DNA of 64,000 bases from an uncultured Aquimarina sp. (GTDB taxonomy: Bacteria; Bacteroidota; Bacteroidia; Flavobacteriales; Flavobacteriaceae): assembly GCA_947498455.1 (NCBI GenBank), contig CANMKK010000019.1:42183-106182 (forward strand). Direction: 5' to 3'. The notes under the pieces were generated by a model. The model did no database searches, was not told the DNA's origin, and saw only the letters and a list, made by a program, of their open reading frames with translations. The stretch's first letter is position 1; each line of letters begins with the position of its first letter. The position numbers were made by a program, and so were the translations under genes. This document shows, piece after piece, positions 1 through 9,144 of the stretch.

Positions 1-1610
1 ATCCCTAATAAGGCCGAAATGGTTGGTACTATATCAGGTATGTTAGTTGTATTTGTTGTACTCCCATGCTTGATCCCTTTACCAAAAAATAACAACGGTA
101 CGTGCGTATCATAGTTTAACCCACTACCGTGAGTAGATCCTGTTTTAGAATATATGATAGTGGCAGGGTTTAATACTATAACTACATCACCGCTCCGCTT
201 CTGATTATAACCTTTCTGAATTAACCCAGCAGTACCTGAAATATAATTCGCTTCTTGTAGTTGTGTTCTGGTAAATACTTTATCTATATAATCTTGTTGC
301 AATACAAAATGAGCAATTACCTTTTCTAACTCTTCGGCATTCACCTCATTTTTTTCTAGAATATCATAGGCAAAGAATATCTGGTCGCTATATATTTTTT
401 CTATCAATCCTTCTACTTTAAACTTTTCTTTTACAAAGGTTTCTATTTTCTGTACAAAGGCATCTTCATCAAAATAACCTGAGGGTATTTTGAGGCTTTT
501 AAGATAGGAAGGTACGTGTACAGCTCCGTGATCCGCAGTAAGAAAAACGGTATAGTTTCCTTTTCCTACTTTAGTATCTAATGCTGTAAAAAAACGTTCT
601 AAATCCTTATCTAATCGCAAATATGTGTCTTGTATTTCTTTGGAGTTTACTCCGAAATTATGGCCTACATAATCTGTGCTAGAAAAACTAACGGTTAATA
701 CATCAGTCGTATCATCATTCCCAAGTTTCTCTCCATCTATCGCTGCAATAGCAAAGTCGGCAGTCAAACTATTACCATATGCAGACATTTTTACAATATC
801 AAAACCAGCATTCTGATCTTTTAATGTCGCAAGATCATATGGAAAAGTAGCTGTTTCCTTTCCCTTATACCCTCTTTCAAATTGATTTTTATCTTCTCCG
901 CTTTCTGTATAGGTGTTTATATTATAGAGCGTATTCCATACCTTTAGATAAGAAGATGCCTTTCCTGAATCATTAAATTCTTGTACCCAATTTGGCAAAT
1001 CATTTCTATAATATGTGCTTGTAATCCATTTTCCTTCATTCTTTCCTCGAAACCAATATGCACCATTAGCAGTATGACCTGCTGGTAATATCGCACCCCT
1101 ATCTTTTATTGCTATACCAATTGTTTTCCCTTTTAATTGGGTGTGTAACCTATTTTGATCCCCTAAGGTCGTTGTTTTCATGCGGTGGGGAGACATTCTT
1201 TCTAATTCACTATTAGACCCCACAGCTTTTACACTTGGATCACTTGCACAGTATATAATTTCTTTGCCAAATTTATCATACCAATTATTAGCAATAACAC
1301 CATGATTTTGAGGTGTGGTACCTGTATAAATTGATGCATGCCCTGGCCCAGTAAAAGTAGGGATATAATTAAAATGGTTATTTTTACAATTGTATCCTTC
1401 GCGAATCATTCTCTTAAACCCTCCTTCTCCAAAACGGTTATAAAACCTAGTGAGGTAATCATACCTCATTTGATCCACTACAATACCAACTACGAGCTTT
1501 GGTGATGTATATATTACTTCTTTACTGTTATCATCTGATTTTGAATTCTGAGATATACATTTAATTGAAAAGAAGATTATCGTAATAATTAGAAGTATAT
1601 TTTTTATCAT
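1..1610 (-). CDS. PafA-like alkaline phosphatase, 3' end cut by window edge
   Basis: Translating the minus strand from the ATG at 1608-1610 gives an open frame to base 1, about 536 residues. It starts with a hydrophobic secretion signal. After it come VVGIVVDQMRYDYL (Asp46, likely metal ligand) and PTFTGPGHASIYTG, where Thr87 is the expected nucleophile of the PafA group of the alkaline phosphatase superfamily. Further on are SSTDYVGHNFG, TADHGAV and, close to the end, GSTHGSGLNYDTHVPLLF, the usual order of metal-binding motifs. It should be a periplasmic or outer-membrane phosphate monoesterase that releases phosphate from organic compounds. Only a short C-terminal tail seems to be missing. 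It diverges from the Mla-like operon, with 115 bases between them. Confidence 0.9.
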   Translation of the reverse strand, partial: MIKNILLIITIIFFSIKCISQNSKSDDNSKEVIYTSPKLVVGIVVDQMRYDYLTRFYNRFGEGGFKRMIREGYNCKNNHFNYIPTFTGPGHASIYTGTTPQNHGVIANNWYDKFGKEIIYCASDPSVKAVGSNSELERMSPHRMKTTTLGDQNRLHTQLKGKTIGIAIKDRGAILPAGHTANGAYWFRGKNEGKWITSTYYRNDLPNWVQEFNDSGKASSYLKVWNTLYNINTYTESGEDKNQFERGYKGKETATFPYDLATLKDQNAGFDIVKMSAYGNSLTADFAIAAIDGEKLGNDDTTDVLTVSFSSTDYVGHNFGVNSKEIQDTYLRLDKDLERFFTALDTKVGKGNYTVFLTADHGAVHVPSYLKSLKIPSGYFDEDAFVQKIETFVKEKFKVEGLIEKIYSDQIFFAYDILEKNEVNAEELEKVIAHFVLQQDYIDKVFTRTQLQEANYISGTAGLIQKGYNQKRSGDVVIVLNPATIIYSKTGSTHGSGLNYDTHVPLLFFGKGIKHGSTTNTTNIPDIVPTISALLG

Positions 1611-1725
1611 TACCTTTTTAGTTTAGTTTGGTAAAAATACTATTTATGTAAATGAAAAACTTTAATAGAAGGTTAAATGCTGTCGCTGTTTTTTTTTCTA
1701 TTTTAGCCCTTCTAATGTAAGATAT

Positions 1726-2466
1726 ATGTTTTATCTGGACGATATTGGTCGTTATTTTTTAATGTTAAAAGGGGTCTTTAGTCGAATGACTAAAGGATCC
1801 GTTATTAGAAATCTGATTTTTAAAGAAATAGATGACCTCATCATTGGTTCATTAGGAATAACGGTATTCTTAGCTTTTTTTATTGGTGCAGTAGTGGCCA
1901 TACAAACGGCTCTTAACCTAAACAATCCTCTAATTCCTAAACAATTAATTGCATTTGCATCTAGACAATCTGTTATTCTAGAATTCGCCCCAACTTTTAT
2001 TTCTGTTATTATGGCAGGTAAAGTAGGATCTTTTATCACCTCAAGTATTGGTACAATGCGAGTTACTGAACAAATCGATGCTTTAGAAGTTATGGGAATA
2101 AACTCTCTTAATTATCTTGTTTTCCCTAAAATTATTGCGATGTTAATGTATCCTTTTGTAATTGCCATCGCTATGTTTATGGGAATTTTTGGAGGATATG
2201 TAGCGGGTGTTTATGGAGGTTTTGTTTCTAATAGCGAATTTATTAATGGGTTACAGGAAGATTTTATTCCTTTTCATTTGGTATATGCATTTATAAAAAC
2301 CTTTATCTATTCTTTCTTACTGGCTACCATACCTTCTTTTCACGGATATTATATGAAAGGAGGTGCTCTAGGTGTTGGTAAGGCAAGTACTTCTGCTTTT
2401 GTTTGGACAACAGTGGTTATTGTGATCACTAATTACATATTAACACAATTACTACTAAGCCAATGA
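1726..2466 (+). CDS. MlaE/YrbE-family ABC transporter permease
   Basis: This 246-residue protein has five or six hydrophobic segments. It carries the MlaE-family pattern: a central stretch with VIMAGKVGSFITSSIGTMRVTEQIDALEVMGI split around residues 94-125, where the conserved E-Q-I-D-A-L-E-x-M-G signature sits. MlaE proteins are inner-membrane permeases of lipid (phospholipid) transporters that keep outer-membrane asymmetry. The stop overlaps the start of the next gene, an ATPase, in an ATGA arrangement, so the two are translationally coupled. No MCE-domain substrate-binding gene lies beside them in this window; the partner must be encoded elsewhere. Family assignment is firm, the lipid substrate is inferred. 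Confidence 0.88.
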   Translation: MFYLDDIGRYFLMLKGVFSRMTKGSVIRNLIFKEIDDLIIGSLGITVFLAFFIGAVVAIQTALNLNNPLIPKQLIAFASRQSVILEFAPTFISVIMAGKVGSFITSSIGTMRVTEQIDALEVMGINSLNYLVFPKIIAMLMYPFVIAIAMFMGIFGGYVAGVYGGFVSNSEFINGLQEDFIPFHLVYAFIKTFIYSFLLATIPSFHGYYMKGGALGVGKASTSAFVWTTVVIVITNYILTQLLLSQ

Positions 2467-3227
2467 TAGAGGTAAAAGACATACATAAAAGTTTTAATGG
2501 AGAAGAAATCCTAAAAGGGATCACTACAAGTTTCGAACGTGGTAAAACAAACCTGATCATTGGTACAAGTGGTAGTGGAAAAACAGTATTCCTAAAATGT
2601 ATGTTGGGATTATTTACTCCAGAAGAAGGTACTATTTCTTATGATGGCACTACCTATTCTGATCTAACTACTCAGGAACAAAGAGATCTAAGAGAGCAAA
2701 TGGGCATGGTATTTCAGGGAAGTGCTTTGTTTGATTCTATGACTGTAGAAGAAAATGTGATGTTTCCATTAATGATGTTTACCAAACAAAAAAAGGAGGA
2801 AATGCGAGAGAGAGTTCATGAAGTGCTTGATCGTGTTCATTTAGAAAATGCTAATAATAAATTGCCTTCTGAAATAAGTGGAGGTATGCAAAAGCGTGTT
2901 GCTATTGCAAGGGCGATTGTTACCAGACCTAAGTATTTATTCTGTGACGAGCCTAACTCTGGTTTAGACCCAAGAACTGCAATTGTTATCGACAATCTAA
3001 TTAAAGAAATTACAGAGGAGAACGATATCACTACAGTAATTAACACACACGATATGAACTCTGTGATGGAAATCGGAGAAAAGATTGTTTTCTTAAGAAA
3101 AGGACATTTAGAATGGGAAGGTGATAAAACTCAGATTTTTAAAACCGATAATGAAGCCGTTACGGATTTTGTATACTCCTCTAATCTATTTAAGAAAGTA
3201 CGGGATGCACAATTAAAAGGGTTATAA
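2463..3227 (+). CDS. MlaF-like ABC transporter ATP-binding protein
   Basis: A 254-residue ABC ATPase with Walker A GTSGSGKT at residues 34-41, a Q-loop (VFQGSALFDSMTVEEN), an ABC signature EISGGMQKR, and Walker B YLFCDEP followed by NSGLDP and the H-loop histidine in NTHDM. Cys in the Walker B line is slightly unusual but harmless. The short Q-loop text and the coupled permease place it in the MlaF group that powers lipid transfer between the membranes. It shares a 4-base overlap with the permease gene. The approximately 200 bases after it hold no recognisable gene or strong terminator. Confidence 0.9.
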   Translation: MIEVKDIHKSFNGEEILKGITTSFERGKTNLIIGTSGSGKTVFLKCMLGLFTPEEGTISYDGTTYSDLTTQEQRDLREQMGMVFQGSALFDSMTVEENVMFPLMMFTKQKKEEMRERVHEVLDRVHLENANNKLPSEISGGMQKRVAIARAIVTRPKYLFCDEPNSGLDPRTAIVIDNLIKEITEENDITTVINTHDMNSVMEIGEKIVFLRKGHLEWEGDKTQIFKTDNEAVTDFVYSSNLFKKVRDAQLKGL

Positions 3228-3425
3228 ATCAGTAATGCTATAGGGATTCAAGATCGCTGTAACTTCGAGAAACAAGAGTCAGGACCAAATTTAAAAATCA
3301 TAAATTTCAGTACTTTAAAAAGTAAAAACAACCCTCCTCAAACAAAAAATATCAGAAAGCTCTTATTCTAAAAGGCTTCAAGAAATAATATTCTTAGTTT
3401 TTTTTAAAAAATAGTAATAGCAATT

Positions 3426-4880
3426 TTACTTCACCAATAATGTATCAGCCTTCAGTTCTGATGTAATCCATTCTCTAAGGTCTTTATTACGCACCCCATC
3501 TAGACTATCAGAAACTTGAAACTTCCATTTAGGAAAAATTACCTTCAGGGTGTCTACTTTCATAAAATTAGACTGTAACACTCTTCCATACCCCAGTTCC
3601 AACAAATCTGGAAAACGAATTTTGGCATCCTTTGCTACAGAAATAAAGGAAAATGATGCTGGTACAGCTCTATTAGCATCTTGTAACAGCTTGTCTTTCT
3701 CTGCGATTTTTGATTTTAATTCTGTTATCTGCGTGTTTAGTGCCTCATTAGTGTTTTCTAATCGATCCAATTCCACGATTGCTCTATCATAGGCCTTTGA
3801 TACCTGATCTATTCCTCTTGCTTTATTCCCTCTTACGGTCAATTCAAAATCACTAATGTTTTCGTAATTTTTAATTTCATTCTGTAAATCACTGGCTGTT
3901 GCCTCTGTAATTTCTCCATCGAAGAACAACTTCAATGTTTTATTTTTATAATTATATATACCCTTACGCAGGTACAGGTTCTCGTTCGCCTCTATTTCTG
4001 CTAGCATAAATTTTTCATAATCTCCTCGCGCCTGACTTTCATTGAGCGTAATCAAAAAAGTATAGATAGCAGGAATCATTACTAATACAGCTACAGAAGA
4101 AGCAATCCTTGCTATACGTTTACGCTTTGCAGAGTTTGCATAACGTAACATTGGGAATTTCAGTAATTTTAGTACGATAAATGTAGCTAAGGCTATAAAA
4201 ATAGTATTTATAATAAATAAATACATTGCTCCTCTAGCATATTCAAATTTCCCTATAGCCAACCCAAATCCAACTGTACATAATGGAGGCATTAAGGCTG
4301 TAGCAATTGCAACTCCAAAGATTACACTTGCAATGGTGCCTTTTTTTGTTCTTGCTATAATCAATGCTAATCCACCAAAAAATGCAATCAACACATCTCT
4401 AATATCGGGTTTGGTTCGCGCTAATAGTTCCGAAGATTCTTCTTTAAGAGGAAAAATGAAGAAAAACAACCAAGCAGTCAAAACACTTAGCACTACCATC
4501 ACTCCAAAATTGATCAATGATTTTCTTAACGTATCTATATCATTTACCGCAATGGACATACCCATTCCTAATATAGGTCCCATCAATGGAGAAATTAACA
4601 TTGCTCCAATCACTACGGGAATAGAGTTAGCATTAAGTCCAATAGATGCTATGAATATAGAACATATCAAAATCCAGGCGGTAGCTCCCTTAAAAGGGAT
4701 ATCCGCTTTTATAAGCTCTATAGTACTTTCCCTATCTGTATCATGACGAAAATCTAATAATTCTTTTAGAAAAGTGGATCCACTTTTAAACAATCCTTTG
4801 GCATCTTGTTTTATAGCTTCTTTTTGTTGCCCTACTTTTTCATCCTGGGTTTGCCCATTTCCCTGAGTATTTTCTGCCAT
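3426..4880 (-). CDS. DUF389 (TIGR00341-type) membrane protein
   Basis: A 484-residue integral membrane protein. Residues about 60-285 contain six or more hydrophobic helices with the DUF389 core: IASIGLNANSIPVVIGAMLISPLMGPILG, interrupted here for length, and ALMPPLCTVGFGLA. The C-terminal 200 residues are hydrophilic, include a coiled-coil-like stretch (LDRLENTNEALNTQITELKSKI region) and end in a small folded domain. The function of DUF389 is not established. The gene follows the mannose-1-phosphate guanylyltransferase gene by 2 bases on the same strand, so they are probably cotranscribed. Confidence 0.85.
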   Translation of the reverse strand: MAENTQGNGQTQDEKVGQQKEAIKQDAKGLFKSGSTFLKELLDFRHDTDRESTIELIKADIPFKGATAWILICSIFIASIGLNANSIPVVIGAMLISPLMGPILGMGMSIAVNDIDTLRKSLINFGVMVVLSVLTAWLFFFIFPLKEESSELLARTKPDIRDVLIAFFGGLALIIARTKKGTIASVIFGVAIATALMPPLCTVGFGLAIGKFEYARGAMYLFIINTIFIALATFIVLKLLKFPMLRYANSAKRKRIARIASSVAVLVMIPAIYTFLITLNESQARGDYEKFMLAEIEANENLYLRKGIYNYKNKTLKLFFDGEITEATASDLQNEIKNYENISDFELTVRGNKARGIDQVSKAYDRAIVELDRLENTNEALNTQITELKSKIAEKDKLLQDANRAVPASFSFISVAKDAKIRFPDLLELGYGRVLQSNFMKVDTLKVIFPKWKFQVSDSLDGVRNKDLREWITSELKADTLLVK

Positions 4881-4882
4881 AA

Positions 4883-5959
4883 TTAACCGTATTTTTCTCC
4901 GTACGTATCTTTTACTTTTTTAAGTACTTGTTTTATATCTTGTTCTTTCTTTTTAGGATAAATCAAAAGTATCTCTTCTTTATCTACAATTATATAGTCA
5001 TTCAGCCCATCTATCACTACAATTTTATCGGTTGTAGTCCTGATCATATTTCCAGAAGCATCTTCTGCCAATACTCTAGAATTGACTACTGCATTTCCTC
5101 CATCAGTTTTATCCAATTTATCGTACAATGATCCCCAGGTTCCCAAATCATTCCAATCAAAAATTGCACGAAGTACATAAACATTCTCTGCTTTTTCTAA
5201 GATAGCATAATCTATAGAAATGTTATCAGCAAGCTTATAATTTTCAGCTATAAAATCGTTCTCCTGCTCAGTATTATAGACAACCGACCCTTTCTTAAAC
5301 AAAGCTGTCATTTCTTTTTGGAATTTAGAAAAAGCCTCTATGATTGCAGTAACGCTCCAGATAAAAATCCCTGCATTCCATACATAGTTTCCTTCTTTTA
5401 AAAATTGCTTGGCAGTTTCGTAATTAGGTTTTTCTTTGAACTGAGCTACTTTCTTGATTCCTTCTACTCCTTTATCGTACTGAATATATCCGTAGCCCGT
5501 ATTGGGAAAGGTAGGTTTAATCCCCAGTGTCATCAATATATTGCTATCTGAACATGCTTCAAAACTTTGTTTTAAATTATCAATAAAAGCATCTTCATCT
5601 TCTATCCAATGATCACTTGGCGCTACGACCATCACAGCGTCTGGGTTTTCTTTTTGGATTTTTAACGATGCATACAGAATACAAGGTGCTGTATTTCTCA
5701 TTACCGGTTCTGTTACCACTTGTCGCTGGGCGACTTCTGGTAATTGTTCTAATACTAAATCATTATATTCTTCATTCGTTAGGATAAATATGTTCTCAGG
5801 TGGAACAATTTTTGTCAATCGACTAAAAGTTTTTTGAATCAAAGTTTCACCGGTTCCAAGCATATCATGAAATTGCTTTGGGAATTCTGCGGTACTTACC
5901 GGCCAAAATCTCGATCCTACTCCTCCTGCCATTAATATGGCGTAATAGTTACTGTTCAT
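4883..5959 (-). CDS. manC: mannose-1-phosphate guanylyltransferase
   Basis: The enzyme makes GDP-mannose from mannose-1-phosphate and GTP, feeding polysaccharide and glycolipid synthesis. Its 358 residues start with the nucleotidyltransferase signature MAGGVGSRFWPVS (about residues 10-22) and a lysine in FPKQF. It continues with VAPSDHWI, NTGYGYIQY, FKEKP, YVWNAGIFIW and FDWNDLGTWGSLY, all typical of GMP-forming enzymes. It lacks the C-terminal phosphomannose isomerase domain found in some bifunctional ManC proteins, and its length fits the single-domain type usual in Bacteroidetes. It lies between a SprT-like gene and a DUF389 gene, with 2-base gaps on each side, suggesting one operon. Confidence 0.92.
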   Translation of the reverse strand: MNSNYYAILMAGGVGSRFWPVSTAEFPKQFHDMLGTGETLIQKTFSRLTKIVPPENIFILTNEEYNDLVLEQLPEVAQRQVVTEPVMRNTAPCILYASLKIQKENPDAVMVVAPSDHWIEDEDAFIDNLKQSFEACSDSNILMTLGIKPTFPNTGYGYIQYDKGVEGIKKVAQFKEKPNYETAKQFLKEGNYVWNAGIFIWSVTAIIEAFSKFQKEMTALFKKGSVVYNTEQENDFIAENYKLADNISIDYAILEKAENVYVLRAIFDWNDLGTWGSLYDKLDKTDGGNAVVNSRVLAEDASGNMIRTTTDKIVVIDGLNDYIIVDKEEILLIYPKKKEQDIKQVLKKVKDTYGEKYG

Positions 5960-5961
5960 AA

Positions 5962-6558
5962 TTAACTTAGTAATTCCACTTCGGCATTGGGGTTAAATAG
6001 GTATACCCTACCCGTATTTAGTTCTACACATTCATAGCGTTTCACACGTTTATTTCCTTTCTGAAATATCTTCCCGTTATACAATCTAAACTTGCTTCCT
6101 AAGGGTATTTCAAATATATAATTTTTATCGTTCTCTGGATCGAATTGTTTTAATGCTAAGGACAATTTTTCATCTGTATCACTACTTGCCTTTGGGTTCT
6201 TAAAATGTCTTGCAATTAAAGGTACTAATTTAATTGGAAAAACATCTGGATTAATATATGGCAACATCAATTGCTGAAATGTTCTTTTCCACTCTATTCC
6301 ATGTGGTTTTATGTAACGTCCATATTTTTCGAACGTCACCAGATGTGCAATTTCATGGATTAAAGTAATTAAGAAACGATATTGATTTAATGAAGCATTT
6401 ACAGTAATTTGATGTCTTCCATCGGACATCTTTCTATAATCACCGTGTCGCGTAACGCGTTCATTGACTATTTTTAGATGCACATTACATTTTACAATCA
6501 GCTCAAATGCTGGTTCTACTGCTCGTTCCGGGATATATCTTGCCAAGATTTCCTTCAT
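5962..6558 (-). CDS. SprT-like zinc metalloprotease-domain protein
   Basis: About 198 residues with the zinc-protease motif HEIAH (residues 68-72) and a third histidine about 14 residues later in KPHGIEWK, the SprT arrangement. The open frame runs a few codons further upstream to a TTG at 6571-6573, but the ATG at 6556-6558 (protein start MKEILARYIP) is the more likely start. SprT-family proteins are cytosolic and poorly characterised in bacteria; proteins of this type in eukaryotes cut DNA-protein crosslinks. The gene sits just upstream of the mannose-1-phosphate guanylyltransferase gene, with a 2-base gap. Confidence 0.85.
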   Translation of the reverse strand: MKEILARYIPERAVEPAFELIVKCNVHLKIVNERVTRHGDYRKMSDGRHQITVNASLNQYRFLITLIHEIAHLVTFEKYGRYIKPHGIEWKRTFQQLMLPYINPDVFPIKLVPLIARHFKNPKASSDTDEKLSLALKQFDPENDKNYIFEIPLGSKFRLYNGKIFQKGNKRVKRYECVELNTGRVYLFNPNAEVELLS

Positions 6559-6614
6559 TGCCGCAAAATACAAAATTAAGCGCAGCTGTGCGATGCGCTT
6601 AATTTATATTTTTA

Positions 6615-7457
6615 CTACTTTTTAAACCAATTGAAATAAATAATAGATAATATTCCTAAAACTATTAAAGGCCAAATATAAAACACTATCAAGACTAAAT
6701 ATTCTAACACACTCCAACCAAACACTATTCCTTCTTCAGCTTTATCCAAAAAACCTGGAGAATAGACAATTGGCTCTTCTTTTGGCACCACATTTTCGTA
6801 TACATCAAACTGTATCGTGCTATAAGTAACTTTATTGCTTAAGTAATTTAATCTTCCTTGAGCTACTTCTATTTCTTCCTGAATTTCCTTTAATTTTTCT
6901 TCTGTCAGTAATAAATCTTCTACGTTCTTTGCCCTTCCCTTTAATATATCTTCATACCTCTTTTTTACTTCTTTTTTTGTTTTTAATCGAGACGTAATAT
7001 CCATATACTCTTCAGTCACATCGATTGTTGTAATGTTTTTATGATCTACAAATTCTGCTAACTTGCAAATACTATCTAATGTTTTATCAAAGTTTTGTTG
7101 AGGAACTCTTATAGTAAATCTATTCTCTTTTAAATAGTTGGTATTCGTAAAACGCTCGTCTGAAATATACCCTTTATTATCTTTTGCTATTTTTTTTGCC
7201 AATATTGTAATTAACTCTACACTACTAACTTTAATTTTACAATTTGCATTTTTAATAATTTTTAACTGTTTTTCCGAAGTAACCTCTCTTTCTTTTAATT
7301 CAATTTCATTCTCTATCTCAAAAGCATTTAATTTAGAAGTCTCTCCAACCTTTTCTAATGAAATGCTTTCTTTTCTAAAATTGGAATTCCCTTCTTTCGA
7401 ACAAGAGAAATCCATAATTACTATGATTATCAGAAATAGTTTTTTAATAGTTTTCAT
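6615..7457 (-). CDS. DUF4349 lipoprotein
   Basis: A 280-residue protein with a lipoprotein signal: a hydrophobic run then DFSC, making Cys19 the acylated residue. The middle matches DUF4349: RFTIRVPQQNFDKTLDSI, then VTEEYMDITSRLKTKK and a coiled coil (LLTEEKLKEIQEEIEVAQGRLNYL) leading to VTYSTIQFDVYE. A single hydrophobic helix near residues 250-275 ends the chain with a short basic tail. This family is thought to sit in the envelope, but its role is unknown. It is transcribed away from the gene at 7.6-8.5 kb. Confidence 0.8.
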   Translation of the reverse strand: MKTIKKLFLIIIVIMDFSCSKEGNSNFRKESISLEKVGETSKLNAFEIENEIELKEREVTSEKQLKIIKNANCKIKVSSVELITILAKKIAKDNKGYISDERFTNTNYLKENRFTIRVPQQNFDKTLDSICKLAEFVDHKNITTIDVTEEYMDITSRLKTKKEVKKRYEDILKGRAKNVEDLLLTEEKLKEIQEEIEVAQGRLNYLSNKVTYSTIQFDVYENVVPKEEPIVYSPGFLDKAEEGIVFGWSVLEYLVLIVFYIWPLIVLGILSIIYFNWFKK

Positions 7458-7486
7458 ATCTTTCTTTTATTTTGTTACACTGAAAA

Positions 7487-7551
7487 CAAACATATCATAA
7501 GAAGATATTGGTATATTGCAAAACACTTGTAAAGGATTTGTAAAGTGTTTT
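7487..7551. promoter_or_regulatory. divergent regulatory region with TAnnTTTG box and 9-bp palindrome
   Basis: On the minus strand, 7494-7487 reads TATGTTTG, a match to the Bacteroidetes -7 box TAnnTTTG, suitably placed about 30 bases before the DUF4349 gene. At 7520-7528 and 7543-7551 are inverted 9-base arms (AAAACACTT and AAGTGTTTT) with 14 bases between. The palindrome could be an operator or an RNA hairpin. Function is inferred from position only. Confidence 0.4.
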
Positions 7552-7577
7552 ACAAAAGAACAATCAACTGATTTTAA

Positions 7578-7820
7578 GCTTCTAAAACAATCAATAAAAA
7601 AGATTACATACTATTTGACAAACTTAAAAAAGCGGTTGCAAAACAGTTTTTAAAGAATCATGTTGGGATTCATAAGGATATTTCTCTATGGAAAGGGCAA
7701 GACATCACCTTATTTCAGGAAGATCTACACAATCGTGTTAAAGGAAGTATCAGCGAGAAATCTTTTTACAACTACTTCAAGGCAGCAACAGAAAAACTAC
7801 CCCGTATAGATATTCTCAAT
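7578..7820 (+). other. in-frame coding extension without ATG, GTG or TTG
   Basis: The frame of the following gene stays open upstream to a TAA at 7575-7577. The 81 codons read as convincing protein, including ISLWKGQDITLFQEDL and SEKSFYNYFKAATEKLPRID, which runs smoothly into MLSEYAGYKNWNNF of the next entry. The whole looks like one N-terminal domain. No ATG, GTG or TTG occurs in frame; only ATC at 7590-7592, ATA at 7608-7610 and later ATT codons could serve. Either a rare start codon is used, or the start has been lost by mutation. Confidence 0.6.
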
Positions 7821-8498
7821 ATGCTTTCGGAATATGCTGGGTATAAAAATTGGAATAATTTTAAGGCTGAAAATGAAGTTGCAAAAGTTGACATGCCAAA
7901 AAAGGGGAAAAGAAAATGGATATTATTACTGGTTTTCGGTACATTTCTTCTTAGTTCGGCATATTTTTTAATCCCTAGAACTACTACCTTTTCATTCTGT
8001 TTTATGGATCAGGATCGAAATACAACTATTATAGACATTCCTATTAATATTACTATTTTAAACGACAAACAGTCTCCTTTTTATATTAAAAGTGATAGCC
8101 TTGGATGCTTTAACTGGACAACAAAGGATAACTTTATTCATTTTATAATTACTTCTCCATATCATAAATCCGATACCATTTTTAGAACAACTTCTTCTTT
8201 ATCCAATAAAGAGCAGATTAAGGTACATACCGATGATTATGCGCTAATGCTTCATTATTATGCTAACGGAAAAGTAGAAAATTGGAAAAAAAGAAGAACC
8301 GAATTAGTAAGAATGATTGCCAATGATGCCATTATCTTTCAGGTACTACCTTCGGGTTTAGGAATTGAGATATACACTAAAAATGAATTTATTGACAAGA
8401 TCACAACCCCTACCAAAAGCCTAAAAGGTATTGAAATAATTGAATCGAAAAGATTGAATGAGCAAATTGTTAAACTTAAATTCAGAATAAAATCATGA
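7821..8498 (+). CDS. single-TM protein with cytoplasmic N-terminal domain, unknown function
   Basis: Numbered from the first ATG, the protein has 225 residues. It begins MLSEYAGYKNWNNF, the end of a domain whose first part is encoded upstream (7578-7820). A basic stretch (KKGKRKW) precedes one membrane helix at about residues 33-50, and the remaining 170 residues should lie outside the cytoplasm. I do not recognise the outer domain. The layout (cytoplasmic domain, one helix, outer domain) fits a small membrane-bound sensor. Its stop overlaps the start of a lipoprotein gene as ATGA, so the two are coupled. The true start is uncertain. Confidence 0.65.
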   Translation: MLSEYAGYKNWNNFKAENEVAKVDMPKKGKRKWILLLVFGTFLLSSAYFLIPRTTTFSFCFMDQDRNTTIIDIPINITILNDKQSPFYIKSDSLGCFNWTTKDNFIHFIITSPYHKSDTIFRTTSSLSNKEQIKVHTDDYALMLHYYANGKVENWKKRRTELVRMIANDAIIFQVLPSGLGIEIYTKNEFIDKITTPTKSLKGIEIIESKRLNEQIVKLKFRIKS

Positions 8499-8965
8499 GG
8501 CTATCCATATCTCTTATTCTACTATTACTTTTTGTGAGTTGCGCTAAAGAATCAAAAAGTGTTAATAACATGGAAGAACCTACTTCCGATGAGATTCTGG
8601 ACTCGAAAAAAGAAGACACATTCTATTCCCTAAAAGAATCGTACTCATCATTAATCACTGAAAAACTGCAAGATTATCTGGACACGCAATCTTTGACAAA
8701 AAAACACCCTGAGTTTAAAACAACCAATAAAACAGGTGACTTATTCGAAGGTAGTACAGTCACAAAAATTAAAAGCATAGAGTTCATTGGTCAACCCGAG
8801 AAAATTTCTGATTCCATTCTAAAATTAATTACAAAAACTAGTTTTGCAAATATGCAAACCGACACTATTATCTCATACATTACAAACTCTTCTATTGTTA
8901 TCGATGGAATACGTTTCAAAACCTCTAAGGTAACTTTCAGTACATACAATACTATTGATAATTAA
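8495..8965 (+). CDS. small lipoprotein, unknown function
   Basis: A 156-residue protein with a clear lipoprotein signal (LLLLFVSC, Cys16 acylated) followed by a charged linker. The rest is a short mixed alpha/beta domain that I do not recognise. The start overlaps the stop of the preceding membrane-protein gene by 4 bases, so the pair probably acts together in the envelope. The 179 bases downstream hold no gene. Confidence 0.65.
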   Translation: MRLSISLILLLLFVSCAKESKSVNNMEEPTSDEILDSKKEDTFYSLKESYSSLITEKLQDYLDTQSLTKKHPEFKTTNKTGDLFEGSTVTKIKSIEFIGQPEKISDSILKLITKTSFANMQTDTIISYITNSSIVIDGIRFKTSKVTFSTYNTIDN

Positions 8966-9144
8966 GTCCTGTATTGCATTTTTTACGGTATTACACCATT
9001 AAAACACTTACAAAACCATTTTATTTGTGCTTTTCAACCTAAATAACATCACACTTATCGAATATTATATACACTCAACCTGTTGTTAATCAATATTTAA
9101 TACTTTTATCATTCAAACAAAGAAAGTATTAATGATTCGTTAAG

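Noticed and set aside
3228..3425. Possible small gene or RNA in the gap between the ABC ATPase and DUF389 genes
   Set aside because: No open frame with protein-like composition and no strong hairpin was found.
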